Below are positions 26,509 to 35,842 of a DNA stretch of 64,000 nt, piece after piece; position 1 is the first letter of the stretch; each line of letters begins with the position of its first letter. A program made the translations under genes and the position numbers. The stretch is from an uncultured Clostridia bacterium. Lineage in GTDB: Bacteria > Bacillota > Clostridia > Oscillospirales > Acutalibacteraceae. The notes beneath the pieces were generated by a model, which saw only the letters and a program-made list of their open reading frames with translations, was not told the DNA's origin and made no database searches. The stretch spans positions 1-64,000 of the forward strand of contig CALYBL010000021.1 of assembly GCA_944412495.1 (NCBI GenBank), read 5' to 3'.

Positions 26509-26656
26509 CTCCGGCTAAGTAACAGAGCGGCCGCAGCCGTCGGCGGAAATTTTCTGCCGGCCTTGTTTAAGCTCGCTTTTTGCACCGGATCTTTGCGTCC
26601 GCGGCCGGCGGGCATATAAAAAATCATTATTAATTTTTACTTAAGGTGTGTTTTGT

Positions 26657-28735
26657 ATGAAAGCAGAATATATTCTTGAGGGACTTGACTGCGCTCACTG
26701 CGCCAGCAAGATATCCGACAAGATTTCAAAGCTTGAAGGCTTCAGAGAAGTGAATCTCAACTTTGCAACCAAAACCCTCACTGTCAAATCCGACCTGAGT
26801 GAAAAGGATATTTACAGCAGCGTCGTCAGGACGGTAAGCTCCATTGAAGACGGCGTCAGCGTTAAAAGGGAGACCGACCATGATGAGGGCAAAGGAGACG
26901 GTAAAAAGAAATATCTAATTGATGGAATCACCATAGCAATAGCGGCCGTTATGTGCGCACTTACCCTGATTCCGGGAATCAACGCCATAGTCAAGGCCGT
27001 TATAATCGCCGCAGCACTTATCATTGCAGGCTATGATATTATCTGGGCGGCGCTCAAAAATGTCGTAAGGCTGAACATAGACGAAAAGGTGCTGCTTGTT
27101 ATTGCGGTCACTGCCGCATTTATAATAGGCGAGTATTACGAGGCCGCAATCGTTATGATACTCTTTAAGATAGGCGAGACGCTCGAGGATATCTCCACCA
27201 ACCGCTCGCGCCGTGAGATAGAGGCGCTCGCGGATATCCGCCCTGACACGGCAAATGTTGTGGCTGAGGACGGCTCGATAACAGCTCTCAATGCCGAAAA
27301 TGTGAATATCGGCGATATTATTGCCGTAAAGCCATACGAGAGAATACCGCTTGACGGATATATAGTCGAGGGGACAACTACGCTGGATTCCTCCGCGCTG
27401 ACCGGAGAGAGCCTGCCGGTGGAGGCAAGCGAGAACACCGAGGTTTTGAGCGGAATGCTCAACTGCGGCGGCTTTATCAAGGTCAGGGTTGCCAAATCCT
27501 ACGGTCAGTCGGCGGCCTCAAGAATAATAGAAATGGTTAAGGAGTCCGCTGCCAACAAGGGCAAGACCGACAAATTTATAACAAGGTTTGCCAAGGTTTA
27601 TACTCCTATTGTAGTTATAGCGGCTGTACTGCTCTGCGTCGTACCTTCGCTTATTTTCGGCGATTTTACAAGCTGGCTGCAAAAAGCGCTGGTGCTGCTC
27701 GTGGCCTCTTGCCCGTGCGCGCTGGTTATATCAATACCGCTCGGATTTTTTGCCGCGTCGGGCGCTGCGTCTAAAAACGGCATACTTATTAAGGGTGGAA
27801 GATTTGTCGAAGCGCTTGCTCAGGCGAGAGCCGTTGTATTTGACAAAACCGGAACGCTTACAACGGGCAGACTGTCGGTCGGGAAAATCAGCGCTGCCGA
27901 GGGCTTTTCCGAAGGGGACGTCCTTGAGTATGCCGCGGTGGCCGACAAATACTCCTCGCACCCTGCGGCAAAGGCCATTATCAGCAAATATGAGCTGACC
28001 TGCGGCGAGCTACCGGAGGGAGAGGACTACAAGGAAACTCCTGGGCACGGCGCCGAGGCAGTGTTCTGCGGAAAGCATATTCTCTGCGGCTCGGCAAAGT
28101 GGATGCAGAAAAACGGCTGCGACGTTTCCGGACTCCCTGCCGACTCCGTATATGTCGCAGCGGACGGAATTGTCATAGGCAGCCTGCAAATTTCAGACAC
28201 CGTACGTCCGGAAAGCGCTAAAGCCATAAAAGAGCTTAAGGACTTCGGCATAAAGCATACGGCAATGCTGAGCGGAGACAGCGCCGCCAGCTGTGCGGCT
28301 GTGGCAGGCGAATGCGGTCTTGACGAGTACGCCGCTTCTCTGCTGCCGGAGCAGAAGGTTGAAAGGCTCAATAAAATAAAGGCTGATTACGGAACTACGA
28401 TATTCGTCGGCGACGGCATAAACGACGCTCCTGTTTTAGCCGCTGCGGACGCAGGAGCCGCAATGGGGCTTGGCAGCGACGCCGCGCTTGAATCTGCGGA
28501 CGTAGTGCTTGTTTCCGACAGCCCGGCTCAGCTTCCGCAGGCGCTCAAAATATGCAAAAGGGCCATGGGAGTTATAAGGTTCAATATTGTTTTCGCACTA
28601 ACAGTAAAGGCGCTTGTGTTCCTGCTTGTGCCCTTCGGGCTGGCAAACATGTGGATGGCAGTCGCAGCAGACGTCGGGGTATCAGTCCTGTCTGTGCTCA
28701 ATGCCACGAGAATACTGCGCTTCGGCAAAAGGTAG
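26657..28735 (+). CDS. Zn(II)/Cd(II)/Pb(II)-exporting P1B-type ATPase (ZntA/CadA-like)
   Basis: A 692-residue membrane pump. Order: one heavy-metal-binding domain with GLDCAHCASK (C12, C15); TGES (249-252); the membrane metal site SCPCALVIS (C352, C354); phosphorylation site DKTGTLTTG (from D396); SSHPAAKAI (HP 435-436); hinge GDGINDAP (585-592). TM7-8 carry K651 and D672, 21 residues apart as in ZntA (K693/D714), which marks the Zn/Cd/Pb subgroup. The start is the ATG at 26657, eight bases after AAGGTG. It is probably repressed by the ArsR protein just upstream and serves zinc detoxification. Confidence 0.94.
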   Translation: MKAEYILEGLDCAHCASKISDKISKLEGFREVNLNFATKTLTVKSDLSEKDIYSSVVRTVSSIEDGVSVKRETDHDEGKGDGKKKYLIDGITIAIAAVMCALTLIPGINAIVKAVIIAAALIIAGYDIIWAALKNVVRLNIDEKVLLVIAVTAAFIIGEYYEAAIVMILFKIGETLEDISTNRSRREIEALADIRPDTANVVAEDGSITALNAENVNIGDIIAVKPYERIPLDGYIVEGTTTLDSSALTGESLPVEASENTEVLSGMLNCGGFIKVRVAKSYGQSAASRIIEMVKESAANKGKTDKFITRFAKVYTPIVVIAAVLLCVVPSLIFGDFTSWLQKALVLLVASCPCALVISIPLGFFAASGAASKNGILIKGGRFVEALAQARAVVFDKTGTLTTGRLSVGKISAAEGFSEGDVLEYAAVADKYSSHPAAKAIISKYELTCGELPEGEDYKETPGHGAEAVFCGKHILCGSAKWMQKNGCDVSGLPADSVYVAADGIVIGSLQISDTVRPESAKAIKELKDFGIKHTAMLSGDSAASCAAVAGECGLDEYAASLLPEQKVERLNKIKADYGTTIFVGDGINDAPVLAAADAGAAMGLGSDAALESADVVLVSDSPAQLPQALKICKRAMGVIRFNIVFALTVKALVFLLVPFGLANMWMAVAADVGVSVLSVLNATRILRFGKR

Positions 28736-28910
28736 TCCTGGCAGGCTTATATGCAGCATTGCCGCTCCTCGTCGGTTTAGCAGCAGAGGTGCCGGCAGCA
28801 TTTATTGAAAAGTCACAGGCAACCGGCAGTTTGCACAGAGCAAAAAAGAGCCTAATACCGGCTTAATCCCTAAAGGGATATAAAAAGGTTTGACACGCAT
28901 TACAATCACG

Positions 28911-28939
28911 GGCGGCCGCCATAAGCGGCTGCCTTTTTT
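28911..28939 (+). terminator. Terminator after the zinc ATPase gene
   Basis: GGCGGCCGC (28911-28919) pairs with GCGGCTGCC (28925-28933), including one G-U pair, and is followed by TTTTTT. It lies 175 bases past the stop. Confidence 0.85.
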
Positions 28940-29328
28940 GCTTGCCTGTTCTTACTGACGGTAAACGGGTTAAATTACGACAGCGGCAGACTGAATGATG
29001 TTTAGTTTGCTGCTCATACTTATCCTTCGCAAAAGCCGGCTTTCCTTTGAGAATTTTTTAAAGCTTTTGGCGTATGAGTTCAAACGGTAGTTTTGACGGC
29101 TTAAGCTAACCTCTCTAAGTCTTACGGCAGGTGTCGGACATGAGCTTTTTCTGTTGTATTAGTAATTCTCTTATCCTAAGCGCCGGCAGCCTGTAAACGC
29201 TTTTTCGGTTTTCAAAATGCTGCAAAGGTCTATTGGTTAACGGCAACCGTTTTTCGTATTGGCATGTGCGGTCATGCTGCGACGATGACTAATGCTCTTA
29301 AAGACCAATTCAGCAAAAGGCAGACTAA

Positions 29329-29360
29329 AAATCCGCCGATTTCTCGGCGGATTTAATTTT
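29329..29360. terminator. Orphan terminator-like hairpin
   Basis: AAATCCGCCGA (29329-29339), loop TTTC, TCGGCGGATTT (29344-29354), then AATTTT. On the minus strand the stem is followed by TTAG. No gene ends nearby on either strand. Confidence 0.6.
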
Positions 29361-29825
29361 GCTGTGAGCCTTGGCATTAAAAAGCCCGTGTCTGCCTCAA
29401 AAAAAGCCTCTGCAGACGAGTCCTATGCCAAGGCACCTATCCAAAATGCAAAAAACGCCGGCAGCTGTCGGCAAGGGTCTGGCATGCCTGCACGAACGGC
29501 CGCGGTGCTATGACTATCGGCCATCGGTTTAGCGGTCAGGCAGGCGGCATATGGAGCAATCCGTGCAATCCACTTCCCTGCCAACGTCCTTGCTCCCATC
29601 TGTAAAGGCCGGCTCGTACTGGCAATGACTTAACGAAAGTCCCGCAGATAAGAGCATGCCTTATAATACTCTCTCAGACTATAGGCGGCCGCGTATTATG
29701 AGCCGCCGAATTTTTCCGGGCAGCTGACGCTGTGACAGTCTGCCTGTTCCATTGGGACAGCGGACCTTACCCAGCATTGCAGGTCATATCATGCGCCTGT
29801 GTATGCGGCAAAATATGAGCGTTTT

Positions 29826-30599
29826 TCAGCTGAGGCGCTCGACTATATAATTTATCAGCATAAGCAGGCCGTATATTATCGGCTGGTGAAGTATATATAT
29901 CAGAAGCGAGTGCCGGCCTATTGCGGAAAGCGGCGGCAGATGACCCTTGAAGAAAAATTTAGGCAGGCGGGGCGAGGCAAAGTACTGTCCAAGAAAAGTC
30001 CCTGCAAAAAATATGAATATCCACGGAAGCAGCGGGAAGTAATCCGATGCGTAAAAATGCGTGCTCCCTATTCCGAAGGGCAGCGCCAAAAGCTCCGGCG
30101 TATTGTTGTCAAAGCTCAGAGATAACGGACCTATGCCTATTTCGCCGTTTTCTATGTTCCACAGCAGGGCCGCCAAAACTGCGCACACCGCAATCCCTAT
30201 TATTGGGTGTATCTTATCCATAAGCGGGCGCAGAAGCGCAAACAAAAACACCGACACCGCCAGCAGATGCAGTATGCCGAAATATATCGGGTCGACGATA
30301 TTCAGCCGGGACAGCACCAGTGTTGCTGCCGTTACTGCGACCGCTGCCGCGGCTATTATTCCCGCACGCCTGAAGTTTGAGCGCGACAGCCGGCAGCATA
30401 TTCCGCATATAGCTATAAAGGCCCCGGCAAAAAACGGCTGGGCCGGCAGGAAAAACTCGTACAGCTCATATCCCAAGTCAAAATCGAATATAAACGCCAA
30501 ATCAAAAAACATATGGAAAAAGACCATGCACACTATGCAGAGTCCTCTTGCCTCATCCAAAAAAATTATGCGCCTACGCGTCTCATTGCCTTTTTTCAA
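29826..30599 (-). CDS. DUF1624 / heparan-alpha-glucosaminide acetyltransferase-like membrane protein
   Basis: A 257-residue protein with about seven hydrophobic segments. It starts RRRIIFLDEARGLCIVCMVFFHMFFDL, the R-x-x-x-x-D-x-x-R-G and F-H motif of the DUF1624/HGSNAT catalytic family; the His after FF is the presumed acetyl acceptor in HGSNAT. Further on, IGRHSLLIYILHQPIIYG matches the family's last helix. It probably transfers an acetyl or acyl group to a periplasm-facing glycan, but the substrate is unknown. The start is TTG at 30599, with only a weak ribosome site, so the true start is uncertain. Confidence 0.8.
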   Translation of the reverse strand: MKKGNETRRRIIFLDEARGLCIVCMVFFHMFFDLAFIFDFDLGYELYEFFLPAQPFFAGAFIAICGICCRLSRSNFRRAGIIAAAAVAVTAATLVLSRLNIVDPIYFGILHLLAVSVFLFALLRPLMDKIHPIIGIAVCAVLAALLWNIENGEIGIGPLSLSFDNNTPELLALPFGIGSTHFYASDYFPLLPWIFIFFAGTFLGQYFASPRLPKFFFKGHLPPLSAIGRHSLLIYILHQPIIYGLLMLINYIVERLS

Positions 30600-30681
30600 T
30601 ATGCTTTCACCATTTTCTTTTCAGGCTTACTTTACAATAACAGGTTTGTAATATTATAGCACATTCTCAAGGCTTTGGATA

Positions 30682-30710
30682 TTGTTACTTTTTTGTAATA
30701 ATTATATAAT
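30682..30710 (+). promoter_or_regulatory. Promoter of the ABC-2 exporter operon
   Basis: TTGTTA (30682-30687), a 17-base spacer and TATAAT (30705-30710), about 80 bases before the TTG start of the ATPase gene. Confidence 0.65.
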
Positions 30711-30789
30711 GTTAATTCTGTTGAAACGGATCAATTTGTATGTTATCATAAAGAAAATTTCCGTTTTTGGGTATAAGGAGGGAAAAATT

Positions 30790-31713
30790 TTGTCTGCGGT
30801 TTTAAAGACAAGCAGTCTCTGCAAAAAAATAGGACGGCGGCAGATAATTCAGGATTTATCCATTGAGGCAAATGCCGGGGAGGTTTTTGGCTTTTTAGGC
30901 CCCAACGGCGCCGGCAAGACCACTACCATAAAAATGATTGTCGGACTTTATAAAATAACATCCGGCAGTATTGAAATATGCGGGCATTCCGTGTCGGGTG
31001 ACTTTGAAAAAGCTATCGCAAACGTCGGCGCTATTATTGAGGAGCCGCGGATGTACGGTTATATGACCGGAATGGAAAACCTCAAATATTACGCCGGAAT
31101 GTATAAAGGAATATCTCAAAAAAGAATAAGCGACATGGTGGAGCAGTTTGGCATGCAGGAACGCATAGACACCAAGGTCAAGACATATTCACTCGGCATG
31201 AGACAGCGGCTCGGGCTTATACAGGCAATGCTGCATGAGCCAAAGCTGCTTATACTTGACGAGCCCACCAACGGCCTCGACCCAAAGGGTATACATGAGC
31301 TGCGCGAATTTTTAAAATATGCCGCGCATCAGCTTGGAGTATGCGTATTTGTCTCAAGCCACCTGCTCTCTGAAATGCAGATGCTCTGCGACAGAGTCGG
31401 CATTATCGACCAGGGCAGGCTTATAAAGGTGATGGGTATATCCGAGATAAACGGCCTTGCGGTAAACGGCTCTGAAGTAATAATAAACGTCGACCGCCCG
31501 GACACAGCCGCTCAGATACTTTCAGAAGGAGGCTGGCAAGGCGTTGGTATCGGTGCCGGCTTTATATCTGTGAGCGCCGACCGTGAGCAGGTGCCGCAGA
31601 TAATATCTATGCTGACAGGAAGCGGAATTTTGGTATACGGCGTTTCGCAGGACAACTCCAACTCGCTTGAGTCGCTTTACATGCAGCTGACTGGAGGTAG
31701 CAAAATTGAGTAG
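30790..31713 (+). CDS. ABC-2 exporter ATP-binding protein (BcrA-like)
   Basis: A 307-residue ATPase. Walker A is GPNGAGKTT, the signature is YSLGMRQRLGLIQAM, Walker B is LLILDEPTNGLDPKG and the H-loop is FVSSHLLSEM. The layout matches bacitracin/lantibiotic-type exporters (BcrA, LanF), with a C-terminal 80-residue extension. The start is TTG at 30790, seven bases after AAGGAGGG; the in-frame ATG at 30682 lies on the promoter and is rejected. It overlaps the first permease by eight bases, and is the only ATPase for three permeases that follow. Substrate is unknown; antimicrobial peptide resistance or export is the usual role. Confidence 0.92.
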   Translation: MSAVLKTSSLCKKIGRRQIIQDLSIEANAGEVFGFLGPNGAGKTTTIKMIVGLYKITSGSIEICGHSVSGDFEKAIANVGAIIEEPRMYGYMTGMENLKYYAGMYKGISQKRISDMVEQFGMQERIDTKVKTYSLGMRQRLGLIQAMLHEPKLLILDEPTNGLDPKGIHELREFLKYAAHQLGVCVFVSSHLLSEMQMLCDRVGIIDQGRLIKVMGISEINGLAVNGSEVIINVDRPDTAAQILSEGGWQGVGIGAGFISVSADREQVPQIISMLTGSGILVYGVSQDNSNSLESLYMQLTGGSKIE

Positions 31714-32815
31714 GTTTATTCGTTTAGTAGGCGGAGAAACACAGAAAATATGGAAGCAGAAGTCAGCCGTAGTTCTGCTTATCATATTTTTTGTACTCAA
31801 TATGCTTCTTTGCGCACTTTTTATGTTTTCCGACGTGGATATGGACAGGTTTATTCTCGAAATTTTCGGAAATGACTTTACTCTTCAAAACCACTCAGCT
31901 AAATATATAGATGAAAACGAGCCGGAGATGTTTTTGGTATATGACGAATACGGAAATCCGGTATATGATTACAGGTATTTTTATTCTGCTGCATCAGAGG
32001 AAGAGCTTCAGAAATATAGGGAACGGCTCAACGACCCCGGACTGTCAAGCATAGAAAAATATTATATCCGCCGTGACATCGATTCTCTCGAAAAGGAGAT
32101 GGCCATTGAAGGCTATCGTGCGGAAAACAATATCTCCGTAGCGGAGGACATAAGCAATTCGGTCATGTATCTGCAGTTTTCAATGTCGGTGATGTGCACC
32201 ATCGCAGTTATAGGCACGCTTATTATCGGAGCCGGAATCGTTGCGGGCGAATCGTCCGACGGCACCATGAAGCTTTTGCTCACCCGCCCATTTAGGCGCT
32301 GGAAAATACTGACCTCCAAATTCGTTGCCGTGCTTATTTACGGGCTGTTTATGTATGCTCTCGGTTTTATATTCTCGCTGCTGCTGGGTGGGCTGCTGTT
32401 CGGCTTTGACGGCCTGGGCGTAAGCGTAGTTGCGAGCTTTGGCGCCGGCAGCGCCTTTGAAATCGGAATCATACCTTACACAATGCTCAAATTTGCGCTG
32501 TCGTTTACACAGATTATCGTGCTGCTGTCAATGGTATTTTTGGTATCCTGCCTGTTTAGGTCGCGCGCACTCGCCGTCGGAATATCAATGCTTGTGTATT
32601 TTGTCGCGTCAGGCATCGTGTCGATTCTTGCCCTGTTAGGCGTGGACACGCTTAAGTATCTTATATTTTCCAACATGGACCTTTCGCCGTTTTTAAGCGG
32701 TCTCCCCTCTTATCCGGGTGTGACGATAACGCAGTCGGCGATAATTATGGTAGTGCACTTTGCCGCATTTATGGCTCTTTCCTATGCATTGTTTATAAAG
32801 CGCGACGTAAATTAA
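31706..32815 (+). CDS. ABC-2 type permease, copy 1
   Basis: A 369-residue membrane protein with one N-terminal membrane segment (about 19-38), a 110-residue external or cytosolic loop rich in Glu/Tyr, and five C-terminal segments. The conserved coupling stretch GESSDGTMKLLLTRPFRRWKILTSKF lies after the second membrane segment. LLGGLLFGFDG and SCLFRSRALAVGISML are shared with the next two proteins. The TTG start at 31706 follows GGAGG. It is translationally coupled to the ATPase. Confidence 0.88.
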   Translation: MSRFIRLVGGETQKIWKQKSAVVLLIIFFVLNMLLCALFMFSDVDMDRFILEIFGNDFTLQNHSAKYIDENEPEMFLVYDEYGNPVYDYRYFYSAASEEELQKYRERLNDPGLSSIEKYYIRRDIDSLEKEMAIEGYRAENNISVAEDISNSVMYLQFSMSVMCTIAVIGTLIIGAGIVAGESSDGTMKLLLTRPFRRWKILTSKFVAVLIYGLFMYALGFIFSLLLGGLLFGFDGLGVSVVASFGAGSAFEIGIIPYTMLKFALSFTQIIVLLSMVFLVSCLFRSRALAVGISMLVYFVASGIVSILALLGVDTLKYLIFSNMDLSPFLSGLPSYPGVTITQSAIIMVVHFAAFMALSYALFIKRDVN

Positions 32816-32910
32816 CGCGGCAGGCGTCCGCTTTACAGTATCTCCGTTGGCAATTAATAAAGCTGATTATTAGTCTTTACTGTGGCTTTTGATGATGGGA
32901 GGGTATAATT

Positions 32911-33978
32911 TTGGGCAGCTTTTCGCATCTTGTAGCAGGAGAAAGCAAAAAAATATCAAGACAGAAGCCGGCTGGCGTTATCCTTATAATTTTGCTCGGT
33001 GTGTATCTTATAATGACGCTGACATTTATTTTTACCGGCGATGCTCTCGATAGGGGTTTGGTGCGCATGTTCGGCTTTGATGACAATATCCGGGAATATG
33101 AAAACTCATACAAAAACCCTTATGAGCAGGAATGGATTGAAACTTCCAGAAATTCATTAGAAGTTTCGAAGCAATATGCTGAAACTCTGGAAAAGGAAAA
33201 CCTCAGCCGTCTTGAACGATACAATTATAGGCGCTCGTCAAAGGGAGAAGAAAAATATCTTGCTGTTATGGAATACCGGTTTGAGCACAATCTGTTTGCC
33301 GAAAAGGAGCCAAGCAAGACTGCGCTTTTCTGCCACTCCTCTCTTTCCGCTTTCAGCACGCTTGCCATAGTCGGCACGCTCATAATCGGCTCGCTTTCGG
33401 TTGCCGGAGAGCTTTCCGGCGGCACGCTGAAGCTGCTGCTCATACGCCCCTTTAAACGGTGGAAAATACTCACAGCAAAATTTATAGCAGTGCTGCTCTA
33501 TGCCCTGCTTTTGTATGCCGCAGGCATCCTGCTTACGCTTTTGCTCGGCGGACTGCTGTTCGGCTTTGACGGCTTCTCCGATATTTTTATTGCAAGCCTC
33601 GGCGGGCCGGTCTTCGCCGTTTCGGTAATTCCGTACTTTCTCCTTAAAACAGCATTTTCCTTTGCGCAGGCCGTGCTGCTTATTTCCGTTGTATTCCTGA
33701 TTTCCTGTCTGTTTAGGTCACGCTCGCTCGCTGTCGGAATATCGTTGCTTGTATATTTTGTCGCCGCGCCTGTCGTCTCGCTGCTTGCCATGCTTGACAT
33801 TGACATGCTTAAATATTTGGTATTCTTCAATCTTGACCTTAGCGGATTTTTAAGCGACTACGGGCCGGACCATCCGGGACTCACCTTTGGAATGTCGGCA
33901 ATAATAATGTCCGTTTATTTTATTGCATTTATGGCTGTGTCATACGCCGTATTTTCCAGGCGTGACGTGAAAGCATAG
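32911..33978 (+). CDS. ABC-2 type permease, copy 2
   Basis: A 355-residue paralogue of the preceding protein with the same topology. It keeps the coupling stretch (GELSGGTLKLLLIRPFKRWK), LLGGLLFGFDG and SCLFRSRSLAVGIS. The middle loop is divergent. Start TTG at 32911 after GGGAGGG. A 95-base gap precedes it and no terminator is seen, so it is probably cotranscribed. One ATPase could pair with copies 1 and 2 as a heterodimer. Confidence 0.87.
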   Translation: MGSFSHLVAGESKKISRQKPAGVILIILLGVYLIMTLTFIFTGDALDRGLVRMFGFDDNIREYENSYKNPYEQEWIETSRNSLEVSKQYAETLEKENLSRLERYNYRRSSKGEEKYLAVMEYRFEHNLFAEKEPSKTALFCHSSLSAFSTLAIVGTLIIGSLSVAGELSGGTLKLLLIRPFKRWKILTAKFIAVLLYALLLYAAGILLTLLLGGLLFGFDGFSDIFIASLGGPVFAVSVIPYFLLKTAFSFAQAVLLISVVFLISCLFRSRSLAVGISLLVYFVAAPVVSLLAMLDIDMLKYLVFFNLDLSGFLSDYGPDHPGLTFGMSAIIMSVYFIAFMAVSYAVFSRRDVKA

Positions 33979-34109
33979 GGCCTTGCCGTCAGACCCGCTT
34001 AAGATAAAAGCTTGCTATAACCATTTAATTATTCGGGCTTATCTGCATGGTGTTCATAAGCAAATTCATATACAAACATTGTTTTTATTTTTCTTAGGGA
34101 GTGAGCATA

Positions 34110-35234
34110 ATGAAAGAATTTTTACACATTCTTGCGGCAGAAAACCGAAAAAACTGGTTTAAAAAATCCTCCATCATAATGCTGGTAATTTTTCTTGCGG
34201 CATATCTTGCAATATCGGTTATCTTTCTTGCGGCCGACGACGAAACTTCGGACGAAATTATGTCACGCATGAGCGGATACCCAATGTATTTTGCATTTTA
34301 TACGCAGGACAAGTACAGCGATTTGTGCGATATCAACCGCATTGCCTCCCAAAAGCACGATGTCGAGATTGCAAGGCAGCGTGTCGGCAATCTTGATGAG
34401 GATAACAGCCTGATTGAGAAATACAACACAAGAAGCGAATATAATGTTGAGAAAAGGGCTCTTGCTGTTATGCAGTATGAGATTGACAACGGAATTGAAT
34501 CGAGTGATATGACCAAAGCCGCAATCTTTTCGCAGCTTTCGCTCTCGGTTTTCAGTAAAATTGCCGTTGTCGGCACAATTATTGTCGCTGCCGCTGCGAT
34601 ATCATCTAATACGGCGGCCGCCCTTGCGCGCCCGGCCAAAAGGGGAAAGCTTCTTACCTGTAAATTTATATCAGTGCTTCTGTACGGACTGTTTATGTAT
34701 GTTTTGGGGCTTATCTTTACCTTCCTGCTCGGCGGGCTGCTGTTCGGCTTTGACGGCTTTGACTATGTTTTTGTCGAAGCACTCGGCACCGAGACGGCGT
34801 TTGCCGCTTCAGCAATACCGTTTACCCTTATCAAAGCAGCATTATCTTTTTCTCAGGTAATACTGTTTATCTCCATAGTTTTTTTGACCTACTGCCTGTT
34901 TAATTCCCCGGTGCTGGCTGCCGGCATGCCTTTGCTTTTATACTTTGCCTCCGGATTTATTGCGCAGATAACAGCGCTTCTCGATATTTATAGCTCCAAA
35001 TATCTGATATTCTTCAATTTGGACTTATCCTCCTTTTTAAGTGTAGGCCCCTCGTCTCATCCGCAGCTGACTATCGGCGTATCCGCAATAGTTATGGCCG
35101 TACACTTTGTCGTATTTATGGCACTGTCGTACATACTTTATATTAAGCGGAATTTAACCGCGTCCGGCAGCTTTGGAGGCTCAAGCGCTGCCGCGGCTGA
35201 GAATGAAGCGGCACAGACGCAGAGCGCTATCTAA
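34110..35234 (+). CDS. ABC-2 type permease, copy 3, diverged coupling loop
   Basis: A 374-residue paralogue. The C-terminal half aligns well with copies 1 and 2 (LLGGLLFGFDG, YCLFNSPVLAAGMPLLLYF, SKYLIFFNLDLSSFLS), but the coupling loop is altered: SNTAAALARPAKRGKLLTCK replaces the G-x-L-K-L-L-L-R-P-F-x-R-W-K pattern. The tail after the last membrane segment is longer and Ala/Glu-rich. The ATG at 34110 is chosen because GGGAG lies eight bases before it; GTG at 34101 is the alternative. The loop change may alter or abolish contact with the ATPase. Confidence 0.85.
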   Translation: MKEFLHILAAENRKNWFKKSSIIMLVIFLAAYLAISVIFLAADDETSDEIMSRMSGYPMYFAFYTQDKYSDLCDINRIASQKHDVEIARQRVGNLDEDNSLIEKYNTRSEYNVEKRALAVMQYEIDNGIESSDMTKAAIFSQLSLSVFSKIAVVGTIIVAAAAISSNTAAALARPAKRGKLLTCKFISVLLYGLFMYVLGLIFTFLLGGLLFGFDGFDYVFVEALGTETAFAASAIPFTLIKAALSFSQVILFISIVFLTYCLFNSPVLAAGMPLLLYFASGFIAQITALLDIYSSKYLIFFNLDLSSFLSVGPSSHPQLTIGVSAIVMAVHFVVFMALSYILYIKRNLTASGSFGGSSAAAAENEAAQTQSAI

Positions 35235-35287
35235 AGGCTTAAGCTTATAGCCGTGGCTGCAAGATTCAAAAAAACAAAAAAATTTTT

Positions 35288-35326
35288 AGCCTGTTGCATA
35301 CTACCGTGCAACAGGCTTTATTTTTT
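35288..35326 (+). terminator. Terminator between exporter operon and phage cassette
   Basis: AGCCTGTTGCA (35288-35298) pairs with TGCAACAGGCT (35307-35317), followed by TTATTTTTT. It lies 53 bases after the third permease gene and insulates the cassette from the upstream operon. Confidence 0.9.
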
Positions 35327-35362
35327 CGCCTGTTTATGAAACTACAGCAAAGGAGAATGCCA

Positions 35363-35842
35363 TTGAAAAAAAGAAATATCAGCCAAAAGGAAAAGCTGTT
35401 CTGTTATATGTTCGTCATATACGGCAACGCGAGAGAAGCCGCTGCAAGGGCAGGGTACAAGCGCAGCCCTGAGCGCACCGGCGCAAGGCTGCTTTCCGAC
35501 AGATATGTATTAAAGGAGATATCAAGGCTTAAAAACGCGCTTTCTGAAACAGGTGCTACTGCAGGTCTCAACAGGCTGGCATACGGCTCCGTAAACGACG
35601 CCGTAAAGCTTTTGAGAGAGGACGCCATAAACTCCTCCGATATAGACGCCCTCGATTTATACAATATAGCGGAAATAAAAAAGCCCAAGGAGGGCTGTCT
35701 GGAGATTAAGTTCTTTGACAGGCTCAAGGCGCTGGAAAAATTATATCTCATAAACGAGGCAAAGCAGGCGGATGAGCGTGACTCGTTCTACAGGGCGCTG
35801 GAAAGCTCCGTCTCACTGCCGGGCGCGGAGGAACAGGCGTGA
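35363..35842 (+). CDS. Phage terminase small subunit
   Basis: About 159 residues. It begins LKKRNISQKEKLFCYMFVIYGNAREAAARAGYKRSP, the helix-turn-helix DNA-recognition region of terminase_2-type small subunits (the family pattern is K-Q-x-x-F-x-x-x-Y, N-A-x-x-A-x-x-A-G-Y). A middle R-L-A-Y-G-S-V-N-D-A and a C-terminal D-R-L-K-A-L-E-K-L segment are also family-like. It recognises DNA for packaging. The TTG at 35363 lies seven bases after AGGAG; the ATG at 35357 is only one base from it. Stop and next start overlap. Confidence 0.88.
   Translation: MKKRNISQKEKLFCYMFVIYGNAREAAARAGYKRSPERTGARLLSDRYVLKEISRLKNALSETGATAGLNRLAYGSVNDAVKLLREDAINSSDIDALDLYNIAEIKKPKEGCLEIKFFDRLKALEKLYLINEAKQADERDSFYRALESSVSLPGAEEQA

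Larger units (their letters stand above)
28736..29825. other. Long gene-free region of 1090 bases
   Basis: No frame with a ribosome site or recognisable product. It contains two terminator-like hairpins (28911-28939 and 29329-29360). The second has no gene before it on the plus strand nearer than the zinc ATPase, so a short untranslated RNA between them is conceivable. Decayed genes cannot be excluded. Confidence 0.5.

Noticed and set aside
16415..29510. Similar GCCTGCACG...GGCCG strings near 16420 and 29485
   Set aside because: The shared part is only about nine bases plus a few scattered matches; not enough to call a repeat.
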